Shown here one piece after another: positions 41,356 to 49,981 of a stretch of DNA of 64,000 nucleotides. The position numbers were made by a program, and so were the translations under genes. Numbering within the stretch: position 1 is the first letter of the stretch; each line of letters opens with the position of its first letter. The notes below the pieces were generated by a model. It was not told where the DNA came from. It saw only the letters and a list, made by a program, of their open reading frames with translations, and searched no databases. The DNA is taken from positions 5,766,001-5,830,000 of the forward strand of contig OZ255821.1 in the NCBI GenBank assembly GCA_965277435.1. Direction: 5' to 3'. The stretch is from Bog-105 sp965277435. GTDB lineage: Bacteria > Acidobacteriota > Terriglobia > Bryobacterales > Bryobacteraceae.

Positions 41356-41700
41356 ATGATTAAGTTCACCATCATTCTTCGCCGTAAGCCAGAGTTAAGC
41401 CACGAGCAGTTTGTCGAGCATCATCGCAACGTGCATGCGCCCCTATTTACGTCGCTGCCTGAGGTCAAGCAGCATGTGCGGCGTTACGTCCAATGTCATG
41501 CAACAGGGGATCAACTGCCAGGTTTGCTCCCGTCTAATATCGACGGAACTACCGAGCTGTGGTTCGATGACCTGGCCGGCCTGGCCGGGGTTTTCGAATC
41601 GAAACCATATTTAGAACTGATAAGGCCTTATGAGGCGAGCTTTTTGGACCTGCACGCCTGCGAGTTCCTGGTTGCGACAGAGAATGTTGTCACCAGCTAG
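41356..41700 (+). CDS. EthD family protein
   Basis: 114 residues from the ATG at 41356; a TTG at 41335 overlapping the SDR stop gives a longer, less typical N-terminus. The ferredoxin-like fold is recognisable: MIKFTIILRRKPELSHEQFVEHHRNVHAPLF, the signature of EthD/dimeric alpha-beta barrel proteins. Such proteins help degrade ethers or act as small cyclases or monooxygenases. With the adjacent SDR it may belong to a small degradation operon. Confidence 0.85.
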   Translation: MIKFTIILRRKPELSHEQFVEHHRNVHAPLFTSLPEVKQHVRRYVQCHATGDQLPGLLPSNIDGTTELWFDDLAGLAGVFESKPYLELIRPYEASFLDLHACEFLVATENVVTS

Positions 41701-41709
41701 GCAATCGAG

Positions 41710-43194
41710 TCACTTAGTCTCGGCGAACAAATCTTTCCACGATTCATCAAGCGAAATCCAGCGCTTGACTTCTTCGTCCCAGCTTGGCGCCAGATGCGGC
41801 ACATGCAACATGCCATGGCCTTCGGAGCACAGTAACTCGGTGCCGGACCAGTTCAACAAGAGACATCCCGGGCACCCAACACGCACCGGGAAACAAAGCA
41901 GCCGCAGACAGACGCGGCAGCGCGCCCGTTGATCGGCCACGGCCCAGAACAGCACGCCCATGGTGCCGAGCGTGTAGAGCCACAGCAGGAACGGGCCGGC
42001 CGCCGGATCGTGCGAACCGTATAAGATAGCCGAACTGGAGCGGCTCCATTCAAGCGCCGCCACAAACACCAGCAGAAATGCAAGCGATACCTTGCTGACG
42101 AAGAACGCAACGCGAGGAACCATTGCGCGACGGTCGGTGGCGTTCAGCAGCGTGCGTAATCTTCGCAAGGGCGCGCGCGAGACCGCCAATACGAGCAGCC
42201 CCGATGCCAGCGCCGATATCGCAAACACGCCCAGAGGAATCCAGGCAGCCTGCTTTACGAACGAGTACCGAAGCTCAGAGCGGAAGAAGTCATAGCAGGC
42301 TGTTTCGGCGATATGGACCAGTTCGCTATCGAGCTCTTTTTCGGTGATGCCGGGCCGGATGCGCGCCACCACCATGGCTTGTGCATCGGGCACATATGGC
42401 TGCACCAGATAGACGGCGGTCTGTCTGGATAGGAAGTGAAATGAAGGCGGCAAAACAGCGGCGACTGTATGCCAGTCGTGGCCCATTTGGATCTTCGAAC
42501 CGACCGCGCGCGGATTGGCGTGGAATAAAGTACGCCATAAGGAGTTGGTTAAGACTACGCCGCTACGCTCCGGGAATTTGCCGAACAAAGGTACAGCGTT
42601 CAGCGTGCGGAACAAAGCGGCATTAGTTCTAACAACCAGTGGCTGGGTCACTTGGCCGCGTCCGGTTCGCACTGCCTGATGACTCACTACAAATGGGGCG
42701 ATGCTTTCGAGCGTCTTGCTGCGACTCGCCCAAGCGGGAATGACATCGGGCGGTAATCCTTCGTCTGCGCCCCCCACACTTGGGTGGAACCAGATATAAA
42801 CCAGCCGGGCTGAGCCTGCATCCGTTCCGGTAACGAGAATGTTGCGCGTAGCGGGCAGCCCCAACGTGCAGGCTAACAGGAGGAGAAGCGCGCCTGCTAA
42901 TCCACCCAGGCAGGTCCACGGGGAACGCAGCACCTCCCGCATTCGACTCTGCACGACATCCTGCCCGGTCAAATGCCAGAAGGCGTCCGGCAGCGCGCCC
43001 AGGCAGCGGCGAATCAGCAGCAGGGCCTCTTTTTTGGTCCAACTTTGGGCGTGGAGGAGAAATTGCCAGCGATGCCAAATCTCGGCTTGCCATTCGTTCT
43101 TCCAATCGAGGCGCTGTGGCGCGGGAACCAGCCAGGCAGCGCATTGGATCAGCGCCCCGCAAATCACGAGCGCAATTGGACGCCGTGGTTCCAT
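41710..43194 (-). CDS. MacB-like periplasmic-domain permease with Cys-rich C-terminus
   Basis: 494 residues. The N-terminus (DWKNEWQAEIWHRWQFL) resembles the cytoplasmic prefix of ADOP permeases. One membrane segment near residues 95-115 leads to a MacB-like periplasmic domain (about 115-300). Three more segments follow (about 315, 365 and 400). The usual FtsX signature and second half are missing. The last 85 residues are unlike permeases: CRVC, then CPGC and CSEGH, a possible zinc-ribbon-like cytoplasmic tail. A good AGGAG site precedes the ATG. The PadR gene lies 16 bp upstream and probably regulates it. Confidence 0.8.
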   Translation of the reverse strand: MEPRRPIALVICGALIQCAAWLVPAPQRLDWKNEWQAEIWHRWQFLLHAQSWTKKEALLLIRRCLGALPDAFWHLTGQDVVQSRMREVLRSPWTCLGGLAGALLLLLACTLGLPATRNILVTGTDAGSARLVYIWFHPSVGGADEGLPPDVIPAWASRSKTLESIAPFVVSHQAVRTGRGQVTQPLVVRTNAALFRTLNAVPLFGKFPERSGVVLTNSLWRTLFHANPRAVGSKIQMGHDWHTVAAVLPPSFHFLSRQTAVYLVQPYVPDAQAMVVARIRPGITEKELDSELVHIAETACYDFFRSELRYSFVKQAAWIPLGVFAISALASGLLVLAVSRAPLRRLRTLLNATDRRAMVPRVAFFVSKVSLAFLLVFVAALEWSRSSSAILYGSHDPAAGPFLLWLYTLGTMGVLFWAVADQRARCRVCLRLLCFPVRVGCPGCLLLNWSGTELLCSEGHGMLHVPHLAPSWDEEVKRWISLDESWKDLFAETK

Positions 43195-43210
43195 CTGATT
43201 CTTCTCCTGT

Positions 43211-43519
43211 CTAGCGGCGCGGCTTTGCCACCAGCCGGCTGAGCAACGGATACCGTTTTTGCGCCTGCTCCAGAACTTCGGAACCGCCGCGCGTGATCTT
43301 GTAATACTTGCGGGCAGGGCGCTGCTCGGCTAATGCCTTTTTCTCCGCCTCCCACTGCGACCCAATCAATCCGTCTGCTTCCATGCGCCGCAGCGCCGGA
43401 TAAACCGTTCCGCTGGGGAGGCCTGTTGCATCCATGATGTCGAATCCATAGTTACTGCCCTGGTCAACGGTCTGCAGGATCAGGGCGGCGGTGTGCGATA
43501 ACTTCGTTGATTCGCTCAT
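43211..43519 (-). CDS. PadR family transcriptional regulator
   Basis: 102 residues from the ATG at 43519; an alternative ATG four codons upstream (43531) cannot be excluded. It has the PadR winged helix: AALILQTVDQGSNYGFDIMDATGLPSGTVYPALRRMEADGLIGSQW, then a wing and YYKITRGGSEVL. It lies 16 bp before the Cys-rich permease in the same direction. The palindrome CTATATAG (43521-43528) directly upstream could serve as a promoter element or PadR operator. Confidence 0.92.
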   Translation of the reverse strand: MSESTKLSHTAALILQTVDQGSNYGFDIMDATGLPSGTVYPALRRMEADGLIGSQWEAEKKALAEQRPARKYYKITRGGSEVLEQAQKRYPLLSRLVAKPRR

Positions 43520-43520
43520 A

Positions 43521-43528
43521 CTATATAG
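43521..43528. promoter_or_regulatory. possible PadR operator/promoter palindrome CTATATAG
   Basis: An 8-bp perfect palindrome immediately before the PadR start. PadR regulators commonly bind AT-rich dyads in their own promoters. The site is short, so this is only a suggestion. Confidence 0.25.
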
Positions 43529-43532
43529 CATT

Positions 43533-44360
43533 CTACTTCATTTCGAGAAACGCCAACAGGTCTGAATTGATGGTGTCCGCGTGGGTAGTGGGCATGCCGT
43601 GCGGGAAGTCCTTGTAGGTTTTCAGGGTTCCGTTTTTCAGCAGTTTTGCGGACAGCGGGCCGGAGGCAACATAGGGAACAATCTGGTCTTCCTCGCTGTG
43701 CATCACCAGTACCGGAACGGTGATTTTCTTGAGGTCTTCCGTGAAGTCGGTCTGAGAAAAGGCCACGATGCCGTCATAATGGGCCTTGGCGCCCCCCATC
43801 ATCCCCTGCCGCCACCAATTTTGGATGATTGCCTCCGAGGCTTTCGCACCCGGCCGGTTGAATCCGTAAAAGGGCCCGGCTGGGAGGTCGCGATAGAACT
43901 GCGAGCGATTCGCGGCGAGTTGCGCCTGCAGATTATCGAACACTTCCTTGGCAAGCCCGAGCGGATTGGCCGCTGTCTTCAGCATGAGCGGAGGCACGGC
44001 GCTGATCAGCGCTGCCTTAGTCACGCGGTCTTCGCCATGCCGGCTCAGATAGCGCGTCACCTCTCCGCCGCCGGTGGAATGGCCGACATGGATCGCGTTC
44101 TTCAGGTCGAGATGCGACGTGAGAACCGCCAGATCATCGGCGTAATGATCCATGTCGTGGCCTTCCGACGTCTGGGTGGATCGGCCATGGCCACGGCGGT
44201 CATGGGCGACCACACGGTAACCATGACGCAAAAAGAACAACAACTGCGCGTCCCAATCGTCGGCGGACAGCGGCCAGCCATGGCTGAACACAATGGGAGT
44301 ACCCGAACCCCAGTCCTTGTAAAAGATCTCTGTGCTGTCGTTCGTGGTGACTGTGGGCAT
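43533..44360 (-). CDS. alpha/beta hydrolase (non-haem chloroperoxidase-like)
   Basis: 275 residues. The oxyanion region is FSHGWPLSADDWD; the nucleophile is Ser in GHSTGGGEVTRYL (about residue 97). Asp is in MHSEEDQIVPY and His in FPHGMPTTHAD. This is the cofactor-free chloroperoxidase/arylesterase group, whose natural role is usually ester hydrolysis; perhydrolase side activity explains the name. No signal peptide. The gene stands alone between the PadR gene and the GH13 enzyme. Confidence 0.9.
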   Translation of the reverse strand: MPTVTTNDSTEIFYKDWGSGTPIVFSHGWPLSADDWDAQLLFFLRHGYRVVAHDRRGHGRSTQTSEGHDMDHYADDLAVLTSHLDLKNAIHVGHSTGGGEVTRYLSRHGEDRVTKAALISAVPPLMLKTAANPLGLAKEVFDNLQAQLAANRSQFYRDLPAGPFYGFNRPGAKASEAIIQNWWRQGMMGGAKAHYDGIVAFSQTDFTEDLKKITVPVLVMHSEEDQIVPYVASGPLSAKLLKNGTLKTYKDFPHGMPTTHADTINSDLLAFLEMK

Positions 44361-44460
44361 GTGGACCCCTTCACAGGAAATAGCGTCCCCTATTAAAGCA
44401 CAGGTTGCCGGCGTTCCGAGGGTTCATCTAAGCGGCCAACTCCGGCTGTCCGCGTAAGTC

Positions 44461-46137
44461 TCAATCCGTGCCGGCGATCAAAATCCCAAAAGGAGCAATG
44501 TTGAATGCAGGCGATCGAGGAGCGCTGCCCGGCGGACTAGCCAGCAGCAGGCTGGATAAACCAGGCCATTCGCCGGGCATGCCGGTAATGGTTACTTGCT
44601 GCTCGTTTGGACTGGTATTCAGGACAACTAAAGCGGTGCTCTTCTCCCCCGCCTTGCGGCCAAAGGCGAAGACATGCGGATTGCCGGATTCGAGCGGAAG
44701 ATAGACGCCATCCCGAAAGGCGGCGCTGTCGTGTCGCAGCGCGAGCAGCTTGGAATACCACGCGTAAATAGAGTCGGGGTCGGACTGTTCGGTTTTTACG
44801 TTATAGTGCTGAGCGCTTGACTCGACGGGCAGCCAGGGCGAACCCTTACTAAAGCCCGCGTTACGCGCGAGGTCCCACTGCATGGGTGTTCGTTCTCCAT
44901 CGCGATCATCGGCGCGCGGCCGTTTCGGACCGGTCGGCACGTTTTTCAATTGTGCGGCCGCCATGTTTCCCATGCCGATTTCTTCACCGTAATACATGAG
45001 GACGCAGCCGCGCTGGGTGAGTGTCAATGCCGCCGTCAGTTTAGCGATCTGGTCGTTATGTTCGCCATCGCCGAAGACGCTCCACTGCCGCTGGTGATCA
45101 TGGCTGCTCAAGAAGAAGACGGGTGTCTGGCCGCCGAGTTCGAGTTGGGCCGCATCCACCTGCTTTTTGAAAAGCCGCGCGTCGAGAGTGTGCATCCCGC
45201 CGAAAAGAAAGTCCATCGGCAGCTGGATCTCGTCGTGGTTCTTTCCATAGACTCTGGCGAGGTCTTGAATCGTGGCGGTGGACGATTCGCCGAGGAGCAC
45301 ACGGTCGCCCGAGTAGCCATTCAAGATCTTTCGCATCTCGCGCAAAACTTCGTGGTTCTCCGGGCGTCCTGAATTATAGGGCTGCAAGGCCGCGGGGCCG
45401 CCGGGCGCGGGGGGATGCGGATCTTCGGGAAACGCGGGATCTTCGAATAAATAGGGAGTGGCATCCAGCCGGAAACCGCTGGCGCCGTGATCGAGCCAGA
45501 AGCGCACCACATCGTACATGGCTTTGCGCAGCTGCGGGTTATTCCAGTTCACGTCTGGCTGTTGTGGCAGGAAAACGTGGTAATACCATTGCTTCGTCGG
45601 AGGGTCCCAAGTCCAGGTGTAACCGCCAAAGATCGATGTCCAGTGAGTAGGCGGCTGCGCCGCGCCTCCACCGCTTCGCCACAGATACCAGTCGCGCTTT
45701 GGATTGGTGCGGGAGGATCGCGACTCTTTAAACCAGGGGTGCTGATCGGAGGTGTGATTCAGCACAAAGTCGACGAGTATCCGTATGCCGCGCTTGTTGG
45801 CTTCCGATACGAGTTTGTCCCAATCGGCGAGCGTTCCGTATTCGGGAGCCACGCTCACGTAATCAGAAATGTCGTAGCCGAAATCGAGATTGGGTGATGG
45901 AAAAAAGGGAGTGAGCCAAATCGCGTCGATTCCCAGCTGCTTGAGGTAATCCAGGCGGGAGGTGATGCCGTTCAAATCACCGACGCCGTCACCGTTTGAA
46001 TCCTGAAAGCTGCGTGGATAAATTTCGTAAACTACGGCATGGTCATACCAGCGGGTTGTCTGCTGCTCTTGGGCAGAAGAAACGCTGAGCAGGCTAAGCA
46101 GCGCGATCACGAAGAGGGCCAACCTCATGTGAGACAT
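44461..46137 (-). CDS. secreted GH13 alpha-glucosidase-like enzyme
   Basis: 558 residues with a signal peptide (LALFVIALLSLLSVSSAQ). The GH13 barrel has YEIYPRSFQDSNGDGVGDLNGI, the QDSNGDGxGD calcium loop of oligo-1,6-glucosidases. Region I is DFVLNHTSDQHPWF. The nucleophile is D225 (GFRLDAT), the acid E284 (LLGESS) and the third acid D347 (SSHDHQR). The third motif has HDH where most family members have NHD. Likely role: periplasmic cleavage of alpha-1,6 or alpha-1,4 glucosides, or trehalose synthase-like activity. The start may be the first ATG or the one three codons later. Confidence 0.9.
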   Translation of the reverse strand: MSHMRLALFVIALLSLLSVSSAQEQQTTRWYDHAVVYEIYPRSFQDSNGDGVGDLNGITSRLDYLKQLGIDAIWLTPFFPSPNLDFGYDISDYVSVAPEYGTLADWDKLVSEANKRGIRILVDFVLNHTSDQHPWFKESRSSRTNPKRDWYLWRSGGGAAQPPTHWTSIFGGYTWTWDPPTKQWYYHVFLPQQPDVNWNNPQLRKAMYDVVRFWLDHGASGFRLDATPYLFEDPAFPEDPHPPAPGGPAALQPYNSGRPENHEVLREMRKILNGYSGDRVLLGESSTATIQDLARVYGKNHDEIQLPMDFLFGGMHTLDARLFKKQVDAAQLELGGQTPVFFLSSHDHQRQWSVFGDGEHNDQIAKLTAALTLTQRGCVLMYYGEEIGMGNMAAAQLKNVPTGPKRPRADDRDGERTPMQWDLARNAGFSKGSPWLPVESSAQHYNVKTEQSDPDSIYAWYSKLLALRHDSAAFRDGVYLPLESGNPHVFAFGRKAGEKSTALVVLNTSPNEQQVTITGMPGEWPGLSSLLLASPPGSAPRSPAFNIAPFGILIAGTD

Positions 46138-46197
46138 CCTACTCCACGGGCTTACTCTCAGATGGTGACCACGAATGCCACCTGCATTTTGCAGGAA

Positions 46198-46389
46198 ATG
46201 GACAACCCCTTCGACAGAAGCGAGTACGATATCGACCCTGACGATCTTCCGGCGAAACGCTGGCCGGCAAAGTCGGACCTTTTACCGAACAGGTGCAAAG
46301 CATGCCGCGCCCGATCGATTACAGTCGGGCGACGCAAGCCTTTCGCGGATCCTTTTCACGCAGGAAAAGCAAAGTTTAATCGGTGTTAA
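46198..46389 (+). CDS. possible small protein with a CxxC motif
   Basis: 63 residues from the ATG at 46198 (AGGA just upstream), within the 313-bp gap between the GH13 start and the methyltransferase. It has an acidic N-terminus (YDIDPDDLP) and a basic C-terminus with RCKACRARS. It resembles nothing I know. The composition is plausible but a chance frame is possible. If false, the gap holds no other gene I can see. Confidence 0.25.
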   Translation: MDNPFDRSEYDIDPDDLPAKRWPAKSDLLPNRCKACRARSITVGRRKPFADPFHAGKAKFNRC

Positions 46390-46450
46390 AGGGTCCCCGC
46401 AATACTGGAAATGCCATTTAAACTACATGCTAAAGTCAGGTTAGTCGGAG

Positions 46451-47344
46451 ATGACCAAGGTAGTTAGAAAGTTACAGACCGCTTACGAAATCGGGGTCGG
46501 CGAGGATTCGTTTACTTCGACGGACGATCATGTGTATCGCGCCATGTATTCGTATCTGCGGAAGGATCTGGGACTGGCCGAGTCTGTGGCGCAGGAGCGT
46601 GCGACTTCCGAAGTCACCGGCAAGCTCGTCAAGGGATTCTGTGATCAGTGCGAAGAACTCGGTCTGACATTTGAGGACAAGCTGGTGCTCGATCTCGGCG
46701 CCGGATTAGGCGGGTTATCGGCGGAAGTGGCCAGGCGCGGAGCGACGGTGGTCTCGATTGAACCTGGAGCCGCGTGGCGAAGTGTCGCAGCGGGGCGACT
46801 AGCAAAAGCCGGGAACGGCGTTGTGCTCGGAGGCGTTGGGGAAGCGTTACCGGTTGCGTCGAATTCGATCGACTTGATTGTAAGTCTGCAGGTGCTGGAG
46901 CATGTACAGTCTCCGCAGCGGGTGATCGAAGAGGCTTATCGCGTGCTTAAACCGGGCGGCCATTTCTTCTTTGCTTACGAAAATTATTTGTCTTTCTACG
47001 AACCGCATTACCGGGTTCGCTGGCTGCCCCTGTTGCCGAAACCGCTGGGCGCAGCCTATCTCCGGCGTCTCGGGCGCGATCCGCAGTTCCTACTGGAAGC
47101 GGTGACCTACACGACTTTTCCGGCTGTGAGAAGACATCTTTTCGCGACCGGCTTTAAGTGTACGCGTATCGATAACTTCCGGTCGGGTTTGCGATCGCAG
47201 GCCAAGACCAGTGCGAAATGGAAGCTGATGAAGGCGGTCTCCTCGGTTCACGAAGGACTGGCGGTCCAATTAATGGCCGGCAAGGATTATTTACAACGCA
47301 CCTGCAAGACCGCTATTCATGAATTAGTGCGCAAGCCCAGCTGA
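46451..47344 (+). CDS. class I SAM-dependent methyltransferase
   Basis: 297 residues. The SAM motif is VLDLGAGLGGLSAEVARRGATVVSIEP (about residues 80-105), followed by the ALPVASNSIDLIVSLQVLEHV block and LKPGGHFFFAYEN, as in UbiE/Methyltransf_11 proteins. The C-terminal 90 residues, rich in basic and aromatic residues (YEPHYRVRWLPLLPKPLGAAYLRRLGRD), resemble methyltransferases acting on lipid-linked or sugar substrates. No partner gene is adjacent, so the substrate is unknown. Confidence 0.88.
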   Translation: MTKVVRKLQTAYEIGVGEDSFTSTDDHVYRAMYSYLRKDLGLAESVAQERATSEVTGKLVKGFCDQCEELGLTFEDKLVLDLGAGLGGLSAEVARRGATVVSIEPGAAWRSVAAGRLAKAGNGVVLGGVGEALPVASNSIDLIVSLQVLEHVQSPQRVIEEAYRVLKPGGHFFFAYENYLSFYEPHYRVRWLPLLPKPLGAAYLRRLGRDPQFLLEAVTYTTFPAVRRHLFATGFKCTRIDNFRSGLRSQAKTSAKWKLMKAVSSVHEGLAVQLMAGKDYLQRTCKTAIHELVRKPS

Positions 47345-47374
47345 GTGGCGGTGTCAATAGCTCCACGCAGCGGC

Positions 47375-48772
47375 CTACTCGAACTTGGCCAGCACTGCCG
47401 TCAAGTCGTCCTCCGGCAGGCCTCCTGATACTTTCGTGAACAACTCGTCCACAAAATGCCGTGGCGCAAGATTCTTACCCGCTCGCAGAAACTCGATGAG
47501 CCTTCCCTGACCAAACTGCTCGCCGTCAGCAACCGTAGCTTCCACGATACCGTCAGTATACAGCAGTAACTTATCTCCGCATCCGAAAGGAACCGAGACA
47601 CTCGTGTAAGTCGCCTGAGGAAATGGACCGATGAAGAGACCGTTCTCTTCCAGCTTGACTAACTCGCCATTCTCCCGGAGTAGCAGAGCAGGTGGATGGC
47701 CCGCACCCGCGTAAGTCACCGTCCGCAGTGAGAGATCGATTGCCGCGCAAGCGGCTGTCACATACTGGCCTACCAAGACATCGCGCAGCATGACGTTGAA
47801 TCCGGCGAGTACCCGGGCCGGATCTTTCGCCTGCTCTCGTTGCGCCAGAAAACACATCTTCAGCATGGAAGCCACTAAAGCCGCAGGAACTCCGTGCCCC
47901 GATACATCCGCCACCAAAATCGTGAGCGAATGTTCGCCACTCTCGATGAAATCATAGAAATCACCCGCCACGGAAGTCATCGGCTCATAGCGGCTCGCGA
48001 GTGAAAGATTGTGTAACGCCGGTAAAGTCCGCGGCAGAATCGACATCTGAATCCGTCTCGCAGTAGCCAGTTCCTGTTCCACTTCCGTCAGCTTGGTTTC
48101 TCTCTTCACCACGCGTCGTAAGGCTGCATAGATCAAACCAGATAACAGAACAAGAAAGCCAAAAGGTTCTATCTGAAATCCCTTCGGCCTTAGACCAAGG
48201 TTATTCAGTAAAACCATCACCCCAAAAACGATTAGCGGCACTCTGAGGCTCGTTCGGACTGCATCCGGACGTTTCTGCAGAAAGCTATTTAGTAACACCA
48301 GCAACGTGCCGCCGATAATAAGGCTGTTGTTGATCTGCTCAGTCCGATGTCCCTGATGAGCGAAGAGCGTCAGCGGAATTGCCAGTACGGCAAAGCCGGC
48401 CTCGATCCAGAGCCAGATAGAAAGGGAATGTCTCCAACCGGATCCGAGTAACTCTCGCGCGAAACACGCATACGGAATGGCAATCAGGTAGGTTAGGACA
48501 CTCCGCGCCATCCCGAACGCGTCTTGGTTTGCTCCGCATGCCAAACGAACCAGATCGTTGTCAAACAGCAAACGCGCCGCATACACGATTGCCAGCACGC
48601 CGAGCCAAACCAGCAGCCGGTCTCGCGATCGCAGCTTGGAGAGAACGATTGAGACGATACCTACAACCATAACGATGCTGGCAACCGCTACAAACGGCAG
48701 CCCCATGCGTAAGCCGTACTGTAAGTCTTGCGCTGAAATGGAGACATCTGGCGTCATTGGGTCAAGCACCAT
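47375..48772 (-). CDS. membrane PP2C-type phosphatase (SpoIIE/RsbU family)
   Basis: 465 residues. Six to seven membrane segments occupy about residues 20-225. A short linker helix (ETKLTEVEQELATARRIQMSILP) leads to the phosphatase domain. VAGDFYDFIESGEHSLTILVADVSGHGVPAAL carries the metal-binding Asp residues, and LLLYTDGIVEA and GLPEDDLTAVLAKF the last ones. Such proteins dephosphorylate anti-sigma antagonist (STAS) proteins in partner-switching cascades. No anti-sigma gene is nearby. A second ATG five codons in could also be the start. Confidence 0.9.
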   Translation of the reverse strand: MVLDPMTPDVSISAQDLQYGLRMGLPFVAVASIVMVVGIVSIVLSKLRSRDRLLVWLGVLAIVYAARLLFDNDLVRLACGANQDAFGMARSVLTYLIAIPYACFARELLGSGWRHSLSIWLWIEAGFAVLAIPLTLFAHQGHRTEQINNSLIIGGTLLVLLNSFLQKRPDAVRTSLRVPLIVFGVMVLLNNLGLRPKGFQIEPFGFLVLLSGLIYAALRRVVKRETKLTEVEQELATARRIQMSILPRTLPALHNLSLASRYEPMTSVAGDFYDFIESGEHSLTILVADVSGHGVPAALVASMLKMCFLAQREQAKDPARVLAGFNVMLRDVLVGQYVTAACAAIDLSLRTVTYAGAGHPPALLLRENGELVKLEENGLFIGPFPQATYTSVSVPFGCGDKLLLYTDGIVEATVADGEQFGQGRLIEFLRAGKNLAPRHFVDELFTKVSGGLPEDDLTAVLAKFE

Positions 48773-48860
48773 TCTAGAGACGGCCGCATGCGGAGTCTGC
48801 CAATTGACGCCAGTCTTGTCTAATCCAAAGCTGCTTTACTTTTTGTTAAAACGTAAAGCG

Positions 48861-48960
48861 ATGAAGGCGTCCATTCTTTCGGCGAAAAACCAGATCGTGA
48901 TTCCATGTGAAGCACGCGAAGCCCTCGGAATCAAAGCGGGTGGCGAACTGCTGGGCTTAT
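48861..48960 (+). pseudogene. AbrB/MazE-like N-terminal fragment
   Basis: MKASILSAKNQIVIP followed by EAREALGIKAGGEL matches the SpoVT/AbrB DNA-binding fold of antitoxins and regulators. After about 33 residues the similarity stops and the frame continues into unrelated sequence, ending at 49022. It appears to be a broken gene fused to the restriction-helicase remnant that follows. Confidence 0.5.
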
Positions 48961-49273
48961 CTTCATGGCGAGCAATACAAAATCGTCCGGCCAGACTTCA
49001 TCTTTTTCTTCACGCTGGATGAGGGAAAGGTGGTCGCGGAGATCGAACACCCGCATGGCCTCTATCTGGCTGATGCGCTGCCCAAGCTGCCAAGGTCTAG
49101 CACTATACGCGGAAGCACATGCAAAGGCTTACCGACGAATTGAATTCGTTGCCGAGGTCAAAGGCACGAGGCGCGTTTTGGATTTAACGCGCGAAGATTT
49201 GTGCAAGGCCATGGCGAGCGCAAAAGATGCGGCGAGCTTATTCGTTGGTCAGTTAACCAGTGATTACGTATAA
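48961..49273 (+). pseudogene. C-terminal remnant of a type III restriction (Res)-like DEAD helicase, frameshifted
   Basis: One frame reads GEQYKIVRPDFIFFF...VVAEIEHPHGLYLADALPKL. From about 49090 the next frame continues GLALYAEAHAKAYRRIEFVAEVKG...RVLDLTREDLCKAMASAKDAASLFVGQLTSDYV and stops at 49273. This is the pattern I know from the C-terminal ends of Res/DEAD-box restriction helicases (PDFIFF, DPHGHHLADALPKLKGLADYAE, RIEAVAEV, RVLDLT). One extra C at 49090-49091 explains the break. About 90% of the parent gene is missing, so this is a fossil of a restriction system. Confidence 0.55.
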
Positions 49274-49370
49274 GCAGACGCGATGAAGCTCCGTTGAAAG
49301 TCACGATTGTGGAATCCAGAGGTGTTTTGGGATCTCGGCGGTCACTCCGGGGCAAAACAGCGCTACCGTT

Positions 49371-49388
49371 ACAGGCGAAAGCGCCTGT
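49371..49388. repeat. perfect hairpin ACAGGCG-AAAG-CGCCTGT
   Basis: Seven paired bases and a four-base loop. Compared with the hairpin at 14571-14588 it differs by one compensating base pair (A-T instead of G-C) and one loop base. The surrounding 49274-49563 holds no gene I can support. Confidence 0.45.
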
Positions 49389-49563
49389 TCCACAAGAGGC
49401 ACACTGGTATTTTGCGGTTAGAGGCGAGATTCAAAATGGCGAGTGTGACTTTCATGTGATTCCGCGGCCCATCGGGCAATGGCTACTCCCTTGGCTGTAT
49501 CGTGCTGAATCGCTCCAGATACTGACCTAAGGCTTCTGGAGACGATCTGGGGCGGCCTCGGCA

Positions 49564-49929
49564 TCATTCAGTTGCGACAGGCTGCCAAAGCTCGACACGA
49601 TTTCCTTCCGGATCGGTGATCCAGCCAAACTTTCCGAAGTCATAGCTTTCGCGTTTTGGATCGACGGTGACACCTTCTTCAATCAGACGATCCAGCACAC
49701 CGTCCAGGTCGTCCACCTGGAGATTGATCATCGCCTTCTGCGCCGGAGGGAAGTACGCATTGTCTTGTTTGAAAACGGAGAAGACGATTTGGGGGTATTG
49801 CGTCGGGGCAGGAAACGCGAATGATCCGTCGGACTTCACCAGACCGAGATGCCGCTCGTACCACTGATACAGAGCTTTTGGATCGTCCGCTCGCAAAAAT
49901 ATACCGCCGAAGCCAGTGATTGAAGCCAT
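49564..49929 (-). CDS. VOC family protein (glyoxalase/bleomycin-resistance fold)
   Basis: 121 residues, one VOC module pair. ITGFGGIFLRADDPKALYQWYERHLGL is the first beta-alpha unit; INLQVDDLDGVLDRLIEEGVTVDP and GWITDPEGNRVELWQP the second, with the usual metal-site Glu in VELWQP. Its reaction cannot be told from the sequence; such single-domain proteins are often lactoylglutathione lyase-like. It lies 52 bp from the DUF4199 gene, in the same direction. Confidence 0.9.
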   Translation of the reverse strand: MASITGFGGIFLRADDPKALYQWYERHLGLVKSDGSFAFPAPTQYPQIVFSVFKQDNAYFPPAQKAMINLQVDDLDGVLDRLIEEGVTVDPKRESYDFGKFGWITDPEGNRVELWQPVATE

Positions 49930-49981
49930 GCAGCCTCCTATGAGAACCGTTTAAAAGTTCAGAAGATGGAAGGTGTGGGGT

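Noticed and set aside
49294..49530. 78-codon plus-strand frame
   Set aside because: It runs through the hairpin repeat at 49371 and has no recognisable domain or good ribosome binding site.
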